This document shows, piece after piece, positions 1-11,670 of a stretch of 64,000 nt of DNA. The translations under genes and the position numbers were made by a program. The stretch covers positions 21,032 to 85,031 of the forward strand of contig NZ_JADEVO010000027.1 in the NCBI RefSeq assembly GCF_017114825.1, given 5' to 3'. The stretch is from Pseudomonas gregormendelii. Its GTDB lineage: Bacteria; Pseudomonadota; Gammaproteobacteria; Pseudomonadales; Pseudomonadaceae. How positions within the stretch are numbered: the first letter of the stretch is position 1; every line of letters starts with the position of its first letter. Below the pieces are notes generated by a model. It was given only the letters and a program-made list of their open reading frames with translations, had not been told where the DNA came from and did no database searches.

Positions 1-546
1 TTCGTCGCCGGAGTTGGAGAGGCGGTCCAGCTCGTGGCGGGTCTGGCGCCAGCGCTGGGCGGCCAGTTGAACATGGCGGGCCAGGTCGGTTGCGCCGGCA
101 TACTCGTCCAGCAGGCGACGGTGAGTGTCGGTCTTCAGCAGGGACTGGTGTTCGTGCTGGCTATGGATGTCGATCAGCAGTTCGCCCAGCGACTTGAGGT
201 CGCCAAGGGGGCAGGGGGTGCCATTGATGTACCCGCGGGAACGGCCCTCGGCGGTGATCACCCGGCGCAGGATGCACGGCCCGTCGCTGTCGAGGTCGCG
301 CTCGGCCAGCCAGGCACTGGCTTCAGGGATGTCGACCAGGTCGAAGGTGGCCAGGATGTCGGCCTTGTCTGCGCCTGGTCGCACCACGCCGCTGTCGGCG
401 CGATCGCCCAGGGTCAGGCCCAGGGCGTCGAGCATGATCGACTTGCCGGCGCCGGTTTCCCCTGTGATCACGCTCATCCCGCGATCAAGTTCCAGATCGA
501 GATGTTCAACGATGGCGTAGTTGTGTACAGACAGGTGCACCAGCAT
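1..546 (-). CDS. recN: DNA repair protein RecN (5' part, runs off the window)
   Basis: SMC-like ATPase that acts in recombinational repair of double-strand breaks. Only the N-terminal 182 codons lie in the window; the family is about 557 residues, so the gene continues to the left. The start ATG is at 546 with a GGAG-type ribosome site just upstream. The Walker A motif GETGAGKS is at residues 29-36, followed by the RecN N-lobe segment containing IDIHSQHEHQSLL. A LexA box lies in the promoter region, as expected for an SOS gene. It is divergent from grpE, the usual Pseudomonas arrangement. Confidence 0.95.
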   Translation of the reverse strand, partial: MLVHLSVHNYAIVEHLDLELDRGMSVITGETGAGKSIMLDALGLTLGDRADSGVVRPGADKADILATFDLVDIPEASAWLAERDLDSDGPCILRRVITAEGRSRGYINGTPCPLGDLKSLGELLIDIHSQHEHQSLLKTDTHRRLLDEYAGATDLARHVQLAAQRWRQTRHELDRLSNSGDE

Positions 547-570
547 AAGGGCCGCTCCCAGGTGTTAGGT

Positions 571-586
571 CTGGTTATTTATACAG
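571..586. promoter_or_regulatory. LexA (SOS) box upstream of recN
   Basis: CTGGTTATTTATACAG fits the LexA consensus CTG-N10-CAG exactly, with an AT-rich centre. It ends 25 bp upstream of the recN start codon, where it would overlap the promoter. recN is a well known member of the LexA regulon, so the site and gene support each other. Confidence 0.85.
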
Positions 587-705
587 TGTTTTCATTCTGG
601 CTGACAATGGCCTCGCTTAGCTCGATTTGCTTGATCCGACGAAACCCTTAGTCCCGTGTTGAATCACAATGCAGCTCTTTTTTGTAGGGTTAATCCGCTC
701 AACCC

Positions 706-733
706 CTTGAAGCTGGTTTTTGCGGCCCCATAT
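706..733 (+). promoter_or_regulatory. Sigma-32 heat-shock promoter of grpE-dnaK
   Basis: CTTGAAG (706-712), a 13-bp spacer, then CCCCATAT (726-733) match the RpoH consensus -35 CTTGAAA and -10 CCCCATNT almost completely. The site lies 53 bp before the grpE start codon, so heat-shock control of grpE and probably dnaK follows directly. Confidence 0.88.
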
Positions 734-786
734 AGCTGGGCAGAAGCGCGAGTTGAGCTCGCGGACGTTATTGAAAGGAGAAATCT

Positions 787-1353
787 ATGGCTGACGAACA
801 GACAGTAGATACGCAAAATCCAGACGCCAATCAGGCGCCCGAGACTTCGGGTGATGACCTGGCGACCCGTGTAAAAGTGCTCGAAGAGCAACTGGCAGGC
901 GCTCAGGATCAGGCTTTGCGTGTAGCCGCCGATCTGCAGAACGTCCGCCGTCGCGCCGAGCAGGATGTAGAAAAGGCTCACAAATTTGCGCTGGAAAAAT
1001 TCGCCAGCGACCTGCTGCCGATCATCGACAGCCTGGAGCGGGGCCTGGAGTTGTCCAACCCGGATGACGAAAGCATCCGCCCAATGCGTGAAGGCATCGA
1101 GCTGACCCTGAAAATGTTCCAGGACACCCTGAAGCGTTATCAGCTGGAAGCGATCGACCCGCATGGCGAACTGTTCAACGCCGTTCATCATCAGGCGATG
1201 GCCATGCAGGAAAGCGCCGATGTCGAGCCAAACAGCGTGCTCAAGGTGTTCCAGAAGGGCTACCAGCTCAATGGTCGCCTGCTGCGCCCGGCCATGGTCG
1301 TGGTCAGCAAGGCCCCTGCGCCAGTTTCGCCTTCTATTGACGAGCAGGCTTGA
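787..1353 (+). CDS. grpE: Nucleotide exchange factor GrpE
   Basis: Co-chaperone that releases ADP from DnaK in the cytoplasm. The product is 188 residues, normal for the family. It has an acidic disordered N-terminus, a long coiled-coil helix (about 35-90), and the C-terminal beta domain with the conserved LLRPAMVVVSK segment (about residues 161-171) that contacts DnaK. A GGAG ribosome site sits 5-9 nt before the ATG. A sigma-32 promoter is directly upstream and dnaK follows after 102 bp. Confidence 0.97.
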   Translation: MADEQTVDTQNPDANQAPETSGDDLATRVKVLEEQLAGAQDQALRVAADLQNVRRRAEQDVEKAHKFALEKFASDLLPIIDSLERGLELSNPDDESIRPMREGIELTLKMFQDTLKRYQLEAIDPHGELFNAVHHQAMAMQESADVEPNSVLKVFQKGYQLNGRLLRPAMVVVSKAPAPVSPSIDEQA

Positions 1354-1455
1354 AATTAGCCGCAAGGCCCCCATTTAGAAGTCAAGCGTTTAAGTGCTAC
1401 CGCAGTTAGCCACCACTGCTGCGGCAACCAAATCCAAAGTTTCGGGAGAGTTAAC

Positions 1456-3372
1456 ATGGGCAAAATTATCGGTATCGACCTGGGGACTACCAACTCCTGC
1501 GTCTCCGTGATGGAAAACGGCAAAGCCAAAGTTATTGAAAACGCTGAAGGCGCGCGTACCACGCCGTCGATCATCGCTTACGCCAACGATGGTGAAATCC
1601 TGGTTGGCCAGTCGGCCAAGCGTCAGGCAGTGACCAATCCGCACAACACCCTGTACGCGGTGAAGCGTCTGATCGGTCGCAAGTTCGACGAAGAAGTCGT
1701 ACAAAAAGACATCAAGATGGTCCCTTACAAAATCGCCAAGGCTGACAACGGCGACGCATGGGTAGAAGTGAACGGCCAGAAAATGTCGCCGCCACAAATC
1801 TCGGCTGAAATTCTGAAGAAAATGAAGAAGACCGCCGAAGACTACCTCGGCGAGCCAGTGACCGAAGCGGTGATCACCGTTCCGGCCTACTTCAACGACA
1901 GCCAGCGTCAAGCGACTAAAGACGCCGGCCGCATCGCGGGCCTGGACGTTAAACGTATCATCAACGAACCAACCGCAGCTGCTCTGGCTTACGGTATGGA
2001 CAAGGCCAAGGGCGATCACACCGTGATCGTTTACGACCTGGGCGGTGGTACTTTTGACGTTTCCGTGATCGAAATCGCTGAAGTTGATGGCGAGCACCAG
2101 TTCGAAGTACTGGCCACCAACGGTGACACGTTCCTGGGCGGTGAAGACTTTGACATTCGTCTGATCGACTACCTCGTTGACGAATTCAAGAAAGAAAGCG
2201 GCATGAACCTCAAGGGTGACCCGCTGGCGATGCAGCGCCTGAAAGAAGCCGCTGAAAAAGCCAAGATCGAACTGTCTTCGAGCAATTCGACCGACGTGAA
2301 CCTGCCGTACATCACTGCAGACGCTACCGGTCCTAAGCACTTGAACGTGAAAATCTCCCGCGCCAAGCTCGAAGCGCTGGTTGAAGACCTGGTTCAACGC
2401 ACCATCGAACCATGCCGCATCGCTCTGAAAGACTCCGGTATCGACGTTGGCGCTATCAACGACGTGATCCTGGTTGGCGGTCAGACCCGTATGCCACTGG
2501 TTCAGAAGCTGGTGACCGAGTTCTTCGGTAAAGAAGCTCGTAAAGACGTGAACCCGGACGAAGCCGTTGCCATGGGTGCTGCTATCCAGGGCGCAGTATT
2601 GGCCGGTGATGTGAAAGACGTCCTGCTGCTCGACGTCAGCCCGCTGACCCTGGGTATCGAAACCATGGGTGGCGTGATGACTGCGCTGATCGAGAAAAAC
2701 ACCACGATTCCTACCAAGAAATCGCAAGTGTTCTCGACTGCCGACGACAACCAGGGCGCTGTGACCATTCACGTGCTGCAAGGTGAGCGTAAGCAAGCCG
2801 CTCAGAACAAGTCTTTGGGCAAGTTCGACCTGGCCGAGATTCCACCAGCACCACGTGGCGTGCCACAAATTGAAGTGACCTTCGACATTGACGCCAACGG
2901 CATCCTGCACGTAGGCGCCAAGGACAAGGCCACTGGCAAGACTCAGTCGATCGTGATCAAGGCCAACTCGGGTCTGTCCGAGGAAGAAATTCAGCAGATG
3001 ATTCGCGATGCTGAAACCAACGCCGACGAAGATCGCAAGTTCGAAGAGCTGGCCGCTGCCCGTAACCAGGGTGATGCGCTGGTGCACTCGACTCGCAAAA
3101 TGATCGCTGATGCTGGCGACAAGGTGAGCGCTGAAGAGAAGACTGCAATCGAAGCTGCTGTGGTAGCCCTGGAAGCCGCTGTCAAAGGCGACGACAAGGC
3201 TGCGATCGAAGCCAAGGTTGAAGAGCTGTCGAAAGTCTCCGCTCCAGTGGCGCAGAAGATGTACGCCGAACAGGCCCAGCCTGCTGAAGGCGCTGCACCG
3301 CAGGACGAAAAGGCTGAGAAGGCCGATGACGTCGTCGACGCTGAGTTCGAAGAAGTCAAAGACAATAAGTAA
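1456..3372 (+). CDS. dnaK: Chaperone DnaK (Hsp70)
   Basis: ATP-driven Hsp70 chaperone working with DnaJ and GrpE. The 638-residue length is typical. The actin-like ATPase domain (1-385) shows DLGTTNS at 8-14, the NEPTAAALAYG loop and YDLGGGTFDVSVIE. The substrate-binding domain begins near DVSPLTLGIET, and the acidic C-terminal tail ends in EEVKDNK. The start at 1456 is preceded by a GGGAG ribosome site. The gene lies between grpE and dnaJ. The 722-residue antisense frame over this gene is a coding shadow. Confidence 0.98.
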   Translation: MGKIIGIDLGTTNSCVSVMENGKAKVIENAEGARTTPSIIAYANDGEILVGQSAKRQAVTNPHNTLYAVKRLIGRKFDEEVVQKDIKMVPYKIAKADNGDAWVEVNGQKMSPPQISAEILKKMKKTAEDYLGEPVTEAVITVPAYFNDSQRQATKDAGRIAGLDVKRIINEPTAAALAYGMDKAKGDHTVIVYDLGGGTFDVSVIEIAEVDGEHQFEVLATNGDTFLGGEDFDIRLIDYLVDEFKKESGMNLKGDPLAMQRLKEAAEKAKIELSSSNSTDVNLPYITADATGPKHLNVKISRAKLEALVEDLVQRTIEPCRIALKDSGIDVGAINDVILVGGQTRMPLVQKLVTEFFGKEARKDVNPDEAVAMGAAIQGAVLAGDVKDVLLLDVSPLTLGIETMGGVMTALIEKNTTIPTKKSQVFSTADDNQGAVTIHVLQGERKQAAQNKSLGKFDLAEIPPAPRGVPQIEVTFDIDANGILHVGAKDKATGKTQSIVIKANSGLSEEEIQQMIRDAETNADEDRKFEELAAARNQGDALVHSTRKMIADAGDKVSAEEKTAIEAAVVALEAAVKGDDKAAIEAKVEELSKVSAPVAQKMYAEQAQPAEGAAPQDEKAEKADDVVDAEFEEVKDNK

Positions 3373-3426
3373 GTTGTTGGTCGCCCGGTTGACTGCCTTC
3401 AGGCGGTGACTGGTAGGATGTCGCCG

Positions 3427-3446
3427 CGCGGGAGCCTGCTCCCGCG
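3427..3446. repeat. Perfect inverted repeat in the dnaK-dnaJ gap
   Basis: A 9-bp arm (CGCGGGAGC) is followed after two bases by its exact complement, forming a hairpin 54 bp after the dnaK stop. It resembles a single Pseudomonas REP unit. No T-run follows, so it may stabilise the dnaK mRNA end or partly terminate. In the rest of the 298-bp gap (3373-3670) I see no gene and no clear second sigma-32 promoter. Confidence 0.55.
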
Positions 3447-3670
3447 TTGGCGTGTCTGGAGTACGAGAATTTTTTACAGCATGCGGCAGCGTTCGTATGT
3501 TGGTGGTATGGCCGGGAATGCTCCTGCTTTCCGCGCCGCAAGTACCGCAATGAATCAAAGACCAGGATCGTTGAATTGACGTGAGTTGGGTCCGGGCCTG
3601 TATTGGGGCTCAACGAGTTTGGCAAGGCTCAGGAGAGGTTTGCCGGACGTCCTCAAGAGTGCAAAGACTT

Positions 3671-4795
3671 ATGGCAAAGCGTGACTATTACGAAGTGTTG
3701 GGTGTTGAGCGTGGCTCAAGCGAAGCAGACCTGAAGAAGGCCTACCGCCGCCTGGCAATGAAGCATCACCCGGACCGTAATCCCGATGACAAAGCGTCGG
3801 AAGAGATGTTCAAGGAGGCCAACGAGGCCTACGAAGTGCTGTCCGATTCGAGCAAGCGCGCCGCTTACGACCAGTACGGTCATGCCGGCGTCGACCCGAG
3901 CATGGGCGGCGGTGGGCCAGGTTTCGGTGGTCAGAATTTCTCCGACATCTTTGGCGATGTGTTCAGCGATTTCTTCGGTGGCGGTCGCGGCGGTGCTCGT
4001 GGCGGCGCCCAGCGCGGCAGCGACCTGCGCTACACGCTGGAGCTGAACCTGGAAGAAGCGGTGCGCGGTACTACCGTGAATATCCGCGTTCCGACATTGG
4101 TCAACTGCAAGCCGTGCGATGGCTCGGGTGCCAAGAAGGGCTCGGCGCCTGTTACCTGCCCGACCTGCGGCGGCATCGGCCAGGTTCGCATGCAGCAAGG
4201 CTTCTTCTCGGTACAGCAGACCTGCCCGCGCTGCCATGGCCAGGGCAAGATCATTTCCGACCCGTGCGATTCCTGCCAGGGCGACGGTCGTATCGAAGAG
4301 TACAAGACCCTGTCGGTGAAAGTGCCGGCCGGTGTCGATACCGGTGATCGCATCCGCCTGTCCGGCGAAGGCGAGGCGGGTGCCCAGGGCGGCCCGACTG
4401 GCGACCTCTATGTGGTGATCAACGTGCGCGAGCACGCGATCTTCCAGCGCGACGGCAAGCATCTGTTCTGTGAAGTGCCGATCAGCTTCGTCGATGCGGC
4501 GCTGGGTGGCGAGCTGGAGATTCCGACCCTGGATGGTCGAGTCAAGCTGAAGATCCCCGAGGGCACCCAGACCGGCAAGCAGTTCCGGGTCCGTGGCAAA
4601 GGCGTTGCGCCGGTGCGCGGTGGCGGTGCCGGCGACCTGATGTGCCGGGTGGCGGTCGAAACCCCGGTAAACCTGGGTCGTCGTCAGCGCGAATTGCTGG
4701 AAGAGTTCCGCAGCTCGCTGGCGGACGATAACAGTCATTCGCCGAAAACCACCGGCTGGTTCGAAGGCGTGAAGCGCTTCTTCGGCGATTTGTAA
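3671..4795 (+). CDS. dnaJ: Chaperone DnaJ (Hsp40)
   Basis: J-domain co-chaperone that stimulates the DnaK ATPase and hands over substrates. The 374-residue product has the J domain with HPD at 33-35, a Gly/Phe-rich linker with FGDVFSDFFGG, four CxxCxGxG zinc repeats, and the C-terminal substrate domains. I place the start at ATG 3671 (MAKRDYYEVLG), the canonical N-terminus. The frame is open 30 codons further upstream, but that extension has no family counterpart. dapB follows 10 bp later and is probably co-transcribed. Confidence 0.97.
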   Translation: MAKRDYYEVLGVERGSSEADLKKAYRRLAMKHHPDRNPDDKASEEMFKEANEAYEVLSDSSKRAAYDQYGHAGVDPSMGGGGPGFGGQNFSDIFGDVFSDFFGGGRGGARGGAQRGSDLRYTLELNLEEAVRGTTVNIRVPTLVNCKPCDGSGAKKGSAPVTCPTCGGIGQVRMQQGFFSVQQTCPRCHGQGKIISDPCDSCQGDGRIEEYKTLSVKVPAGVDTGDRIRLSGEGEAGAQGGPTGDLYVVINVREHAIFQRDGKHLFCEVPISFVDAALGGELEIPTLDGRVKLKIPEGTQTGKQFRVRGKGVAPVRGGGAGDLMCRVAVETPVNLGRRQRELLEEFRSSLADDNSHSPKTTGWFEGVKRFFGDL

Positions 4796-4805
4796 GGAGA
4801 AGGGC

Positions 4806-5609
4806 ATGCGACGTATTGCAGTGATGGGCGCCGCCGGGCGCATGGGTAAAACCCTGATTGAAGCCGTGCAGCAAACCCCGGGCGCCGGCCTGACGGCGGC
4901 TGTGGATCGTCCCGACAGCACGCTGGTCGGTGCGGATGCCGGTGAGCTGGCGGCGCTGGGTCGCATTGGTGTTCCGCTGTCTGGTGACCTGGCTCGGGTG
5001 GCCGACGAGTTCGACGTGCTGATCGACTTCACTCACCCGACAGTGACCCTGAAGAACCTCGCCTTCTGCCGCAAGCACGGCAAGGCGATGATCATCGGCA
5101 CAACGGGTTTCAGTGTCGAAGAGAAGCAGCTGCTGGCCGAGGCGGGCAAGGACATTCCAATTGTCTTCGCTGCCAACTTCAGCGTCGGCGTCAACCTGTG
5201 CCTGAAACTGCTCGATACGGCGGCGCGGGTGCTGGGTGATGATGTCGATATCGAAATCACCGAGGCTCACCATCGGCATAAAGTCGATGCGCCGTCAGGC
5301 ACTGCCGTGCGCATGGGTGAGGTGATTGCCGATGCCCTCGGTCGTGATCTGAAGAAGGTTGCGGTGTACGGTCGTGAGGGTCAGACCGGCGCTCGCGAGC
5401 GCGAGACCATCGGTTTTGCCACCGTGCGTGCCGGCGACATTGTTGGCGATCACACGGTGCTGTTCGCCGCCGACGGTGAGCGCGTCGAGATCACCCACAA
5501 GGCGTCCAGTCGCATGACCTTCGCCAAGGGTGCGGTGCGTGCCGCATTGTGGCTGGACGGGCGTGAGCCTGGTCTGTACGACATGCAAGACGTGCTCGAC
5601 CTGCGTTAA
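4806..5609 (+). CDS. dapB: 4-hydroxy-tetrahydrodipicolinate reductase
   Basis: Reduces the cyclic dipicolinate intermediate with NAD(P)H in the diaminopimelate/lysine pathway, cytosolic. The 267-residue product is full length. The Rossmann motif GAAGRMG is at 8-14, and the catalytic segment EAHHRHKVDAPSGTA contains the conserved His pair and the Lys. A GGAGA ribosome site precedes the ATG. An intrinsic terminator follows at 5624. Confidence 0.97.
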   Translation: MRRIAVMGAAGRMGKTLIEAVQQTPGAGLTAAVDRPDSTLVGADAGELAALGRIGVPLSGDLARVADEFDVLIDFTHPTVTLKNLAFCRKHGKAMIIGTTGFSVEEKQLLAEAGKDIPIVFAANFSVGVNLCLKLLDTAARVLGDDVDIEITEAHHRHKVDAPSGTAVRMGEVIADALGRDLKKVAVYGREGQTGARERETIGFATVRAGDIVGDHTVLFAADGERVEITHKASSRMTFAKGAVRAALWLDGREPGLYDMQDVLDLR

Positions 5610-5623
5610 GATGCACCCGAAAT

Positions 5624-5655
5624 CGGGCTCGCGCGCAGCGTTTGAGCCCGTTTTT
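5624..5655 (+). terminator. Intrinsic terminator after dapB
   Basis: The 7-bp stem CGGGCTC/GAGCCCG (5624-5630 with 5644-5650) is followed by TTTTT. It lies 15 bp after the dapB stop and probably ends the dnaJ-dapB transcript, separating it from carA. Confidence 0.75.
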
Positions 5656-5743
5656 ACTCCGCCAAGCGACGACCTGTCGCATTCTCCGGCCTTTAAGGCT
5701 CATTGGCGGTAGACCAAAAAGGCCTTTTTCTGTAAGCTACAGC

Positions 5744-5761
5744 TTTAGTGTGTTCACTAAA
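5744..5761. promoter_or_regulatory. Inverted repeat in the carA promoter region
   Basis: TTTAGTG-TGTT-CACTAAA is a perfect 7-bp inverted repeat that could be an operator. A -10-like AATAAT lies just downstream (5771-5776), but no good -35 is visible. I cannot assign a regulator. An A/T-flanked palindrome, AAAAAGGCCTTTTT, also lies at 5716-5729. Confidence 0.35.
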
Positions 5762-5787
5762 AGCGCGCAGAATAATTCAGTGAATGA

Positions 5788-5823
5788 GCGGGGTGACGTG
5801 TCCATACGTCACTCCGCTTTTTT
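5788..5823 (+). terminator. Intrinsic terminator in the carA leader (attenuator candidate)
   Basis: The stem GCGGGGTGACGT (5788-5799) pairs with ACGTCACTCCGC (5806-5817), with one G-T wobble in 12 pairs and a 6-nt loop, then six Ts. It lies 45 bp upstream of the carA start and downstream of the likely promoter. Readthrough is therefore needed for carA expression, which suggests attenuation. An ATG at 5784, in frame with carA, would let a ribosome translate through the hairpin. Confidence 0.7.
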
Positions 5824-5867
5824 ACACCTGCGATCGCCCTTTCAGGCTTTATTTACGGGAGGTCTTC

Positions 5868-7004
5868 TTGACTAAGCCAGCCATACTCGCCCTTGCTGAT
5901 GGCAGCATTTTTCGCGGCGAAGCAATTGGAGCCGACGGTCAAACCGTTGGTGAGGTGGTGTTCAATACCGCCATGACCGGCTATCAGGAAATCCTTACCG
6001 ATCCTTCCTACGCCCAACAGATCGTTACCCTGACCTATCCGCACATCGGCAACACTGGCACCACGCCGGAAGACGCCGAGTCTGACCGCGTCTGGTCTGC
6101 TGGCCTGGTCATCCGTGACTTGCCACTGGTTGCGAGCAACTGGCGCAACACGATGTCCCTGTCCGATTACCTGAAAGCCAACAACGTCGTGGCCATCGCC
6201 GGTATCGATACCCGTCGCCTGACCCGCATCCTGCGTGAGAAAGGTGCACAGAACGGCTGCATCATGGCCGGCGACAACATCTCCGAAGAAGCCGCCATTG
6301 CCGCCGCCCAGGGTTTCCCTGGCCTCAAGGGCATGGACCTGGCGAAAGTCGTCAGCACCAAAGAGCAGTACGAGTGGCGCTCGACGGTCTGGGACCTGAA
6401 AACCGACAGCCACGCGACCATCGACGCTTCTGAGCTGCCGTACCATGTGGTCGCCTACGACTACGGCGTAAAGCTGAACATCCTGCGCATGCTGGTCGAG
6501 CGCGGTTGCCGCGTCACTGTGGTTCCGGCCCAGACGCCAGCGGCCGACGTGCTGGCGATGAAGCCCGATGGCGTGTTCCTGTCCAACGGCCCGGGTGATC
6601 CGGAGCCATGCGACTACGCGATCCAGGCGATCAAGGACGTACTGGAAACCGAGATCCCGGTATTCGGTATCTGCCTCGGTCACCAGCTGCTGGCCCTGGC
6701 CTCCGGCGCCAAGACCCTGAAAATGGGCCACGGCCACCACGGTGCCAACCACCCGGTGCAGGACCTGGACAGCGGTGTAGTCATGATCACCAGCCAGAAC
6801 CACGGTTTTGCGGTGGACGAAGCGACCCTGCCGGCCAACGTGCGCGCGATCCACAAATCGCTGTTCGACGGCACCCTGCAAGGCATCGAGCGTACCGACA
6901 AGAGCGCCTTCAGCTTCCAGGGTCACCCGGAAGCCAGCCCTGGCCCGAACGACGTAGCGCCATTGTTCGATCGCTTCATCAACGAGATGGCCAAGCGACG
7001 CTGA
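5868..7004 (+). CDS. carA: Carbamoyl-phosphate synthase small (glutaminase) subunit
   Basis: Hydrolyses glutamine and passes ammonia to CarB for carbamoyl phosphate, the precursor of arginine and pyrimidines. The product is 378 residues. The N-terminal CPSase domain (TKPAILALADG) is followed by the class I glutamine amidotransferase domain with the nucleophile in FGICLGHQL and the His/Glu of FQGHPEASPGP. I choose the TTG start at 5868 because GGGAGG lies 5 nt before it and the N-terminus matches the family. An in-frame ATG 28 codons upstream lies in the leader hairpin. Confidence 0.95.
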   Translation: MTKPAILALADGSIFRGEAIGADGQTVGEVVFNTAMTGYQEILTDPSYAQQIVTLTYPHIGNTGTTPEDAESDRVWSAGLVIRDLPLVASNWRNTMSLSDYLKANNVVAIAGIDTRRLTRILREKGAQNGCIMAGDNISEEAAIAAAQGFPGLKGMDLAKVVSTKEQYEWRSTVWDLKTDSHATIDASELPYHVVAYDYGVKLNILRMLVERGCRVTVVPAQTPAADVLAMKPDGVFLSNGPGDPEPCDYAIQAIKDVLETEIPVFGICLGHQLLALASGAKTLKMGHGHHGANHPVQDLDSGVVMITSQNHGFAVDEATLPANVRAIHKSLFDGTLQGIERTDKSAFSFQGHPEASPGPNDVAPLFDRFINEMAKRR

Positions 7005-7120
7005 TCGCTCGCCCTGATGCAGCAAAGCTTGAGGGCGGCCCCCATCGGCGGCCCCCTCAAGGCTTCACAGATTGAACAAGACGGCTTGCCGACTGACCTG
7101 CGGATTTGAGTGACAAACCC

Positions 7121-10338
<3,218 letters not shown>

Positions 10339-10342
<4 letters not shown>

Positions 10343-10815
10343 TCAAGTACCCAATGACCGTCCAGGGCGCCAAAGCCCTGGAAGAAGAACACGCTCACCT
10401 GACCAAGGTCGTCCGTCCGAAGCTCAGCCAGGACATCGGGACGGCCCGCGAGTTGGGTGACCTGAAGGAAAACGCCGAGTACCACGCTGCTCGCGAGCAG
10501 CAAGGGATGGTCGAGGCGCGGATTCGTGACATCGAAGGCCGGATTCAGAACCAGGTCATCATCGACGTCACTTCCATTCCTCATACCGGTAAAGTGATTT
10601 TCGGCACCACCGTTGAGATCGCCAACGTCGAGACGGATGAGCGCGTCACTTACCACATCGTGGGTGAGGACGAAGCTGACTTCAAACTCGGCAAGATTTC
10701 GGTGGGTTCACCACTGGCCCGCGCCTTGATCGCCAAGGAGGAGGGTGACGTGGTTGCCGTGAAGACGCCGGGTGGCGTTATCGAGTATGAGATTGTCGAA
10801 GTTCGCCACATCTGA
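10339..10815 (+). CDS. greA: Transcription elongation factor GreA
   Basis: Rescues backtracked RNA polymerase by stimulating transcript cleavage. The 158-residue product has the N-terminal coiled coil with the acidic tip (GDLKENAEYHAAREQQ) and the C-terminal FKBP-like domain (KISVGSPLARALIAKEEGD). The ATG overlaps the carB stop (ATGA), so the two are translationally coupled. carAB-greA is a known Pseudomonas operon arrangement. A perfect 8-bp hairpin (10825-10845) without a T-run follows the stop codon. Confidence 0.97.
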
Positions 10816-10846
10816 TAAGCCATGGCGCCCGCTTCGTGCGGGCGCG

Positions 10847-11251
10847 ATGCTCTGGCAGCTGACCCAGATGTTATGGGTAGGCGGCCTGTGGCTGTTGCAT
10901 ATCGGTCTGCTGCCGGTGCTGGGCTGGATTGGCCTGGCACCGCTGCTGATCGACGAAATTGCAGGCATGCTGAATGCGCTGATGGTGGGGTTTGCCGCAG
11001 CGTGTGTGATTTTTCAGGCTTTGGTGCTGATTCAGGCCGAGGGCCTTGCCAGTCTATGGCGCGATATTCGCGGGCAACTGCTGTTGATGGCGCTGTATGC
11101 GTGCGGGATGTTTGTCGCTGTGCGCCTGGGATGGCCGGATGCCGTGAGCTGGCAGGTTTTCAGCTATCTGGTCCTGGGGTTTTCCGGGCTGGTGCTGGTG
11201 TTGCAGCCGGTACCTGGATGGAGTGGCAGGGTGCGCGAAGCACACCCTTGA
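10847..11251 (+). CDS. Conserved inner-membrane protein (DUF4149-like)
   Basis: 134 residues with four predicted membrane segments (about 3-26, 35-57, 71-92, 99-120 by hydrophobicity) and short loops. It starts MLWQLTQMLWVGGLW. It sits between greA and yhbY, the position of PA4754 in P. aeruginosa, and resembles the DUF4149 family; the function is unknown. The start is uncertain: the frame is open 25 codons upstream into greA, but ATG 10847 directly precedes the first hydrophobic helix. A GC hairpin ends 1 nt before this ATG. Confidence 0.7.
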   Translation: MLWQLTQMLWVGGLWLLHIGLLPVLGWIGLAPLLIDEIAGMLNALMVGFAAACVIFQALVLIQAEGLASLWRDIRGQLLLMALYACGMFVAVRLGWPDAVSWQVFSYLVLGFSGLVLVLQPVPGWSGRVREAHP

Positions 11252-11260
11252 CCCTTGTCA

Positions 11261-11569
11261 TCACTTGAAGCGATGGACGTTCGACAGCTGCTTGTTGACG
11301 CTGAAGTTCTTGCGGTGAATCAGTGCCATCTTGCCAATGACCTGGACCAGGTCCGCTTTACCGACCTTGCACAGCTCTGCAATGGACGCCAGGCGCGATT
11401 CGCGATCGAGGATGTTGAGCTTGATCTTGATCAGCTCGTGATCCGCCAAAGCGCGTTCAAGTTCGGCTAACACACCTTCAGTCAAACCGTTGTCCGCCAC
11501 GATCAAAACCGGTTTCAGATGGTGGCCGATGGATTTGTACTGTTTCTTCTGCTCTTGAGTGAGCGGCAT
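11261..11569 (-). CDS. yhbY: Ribosome assembly RNA-binding protein YhbY
   Basis: Small CRM-domain (CRS1-YhbY) protein that binds pre-50S particles. The 102-residue product starts MPLTQEQKKQYKSIGHHLKP and contains the IKIKLNILDRESR segment and the CRM GxxG-like VIGKMALIHR loop. It is convergent with the DUF4149-like gene and divergent from rlmE across a palindromic promoter segment, as in other pseudomonads. Confidence 0.92.
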   Translation of the reverse strand: MPLTQEQKKQYKSIGHHLKPVLIVADNGLTEGVLAELERALADHELIKIKLNILDRESRLASIAELCKVGKADLVQVIGKMALIHRKNFSVNKQLSNVHRFK

Positions 11570-11594
11570 AATCTGACCCTTTCGTCTGGATTCT

Positions 11595-11615
11595 GTAAAA
11601 TGGCGGCCATTTTAC
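11595..11615. promoter_or_regulatory. Palindromic divergent promoter element between yhbY and rlmE
   Basis: GTAAAATGG (11595-11603) and CCATTTTAC (11607-11615) are perfect inverted arms around a 3-bp centre. Each arm contains TAAAAT (5/6 of the -10 consensus) reading outward, so one palindrome could supply -10 elements for both divergent genes. No -35 boxes are convincing. Confidence 0.4.
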
Positions 11616-11670
11616 CCGAGGGCTCGTGGATCCGCCCAATTAATCACGACCCTTATCATCGAGGTGCCCA

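Noticed and set aside
1390..3558. 722-codon open frame antisense to dnaK
   Set aside because: Mirror of a highly biased GC3 coding gene; the plus strand is unmistakably DnaK and no ribosome site or domain supports the antisense protein.
7028..7072. Terminator between carA and carB
   Set aside because: The inverted repeat around CTTGAGGG/CCCTCAAG is real but has no T-run and large asymmetry; it is more likely an mRNA structure inside the operon.
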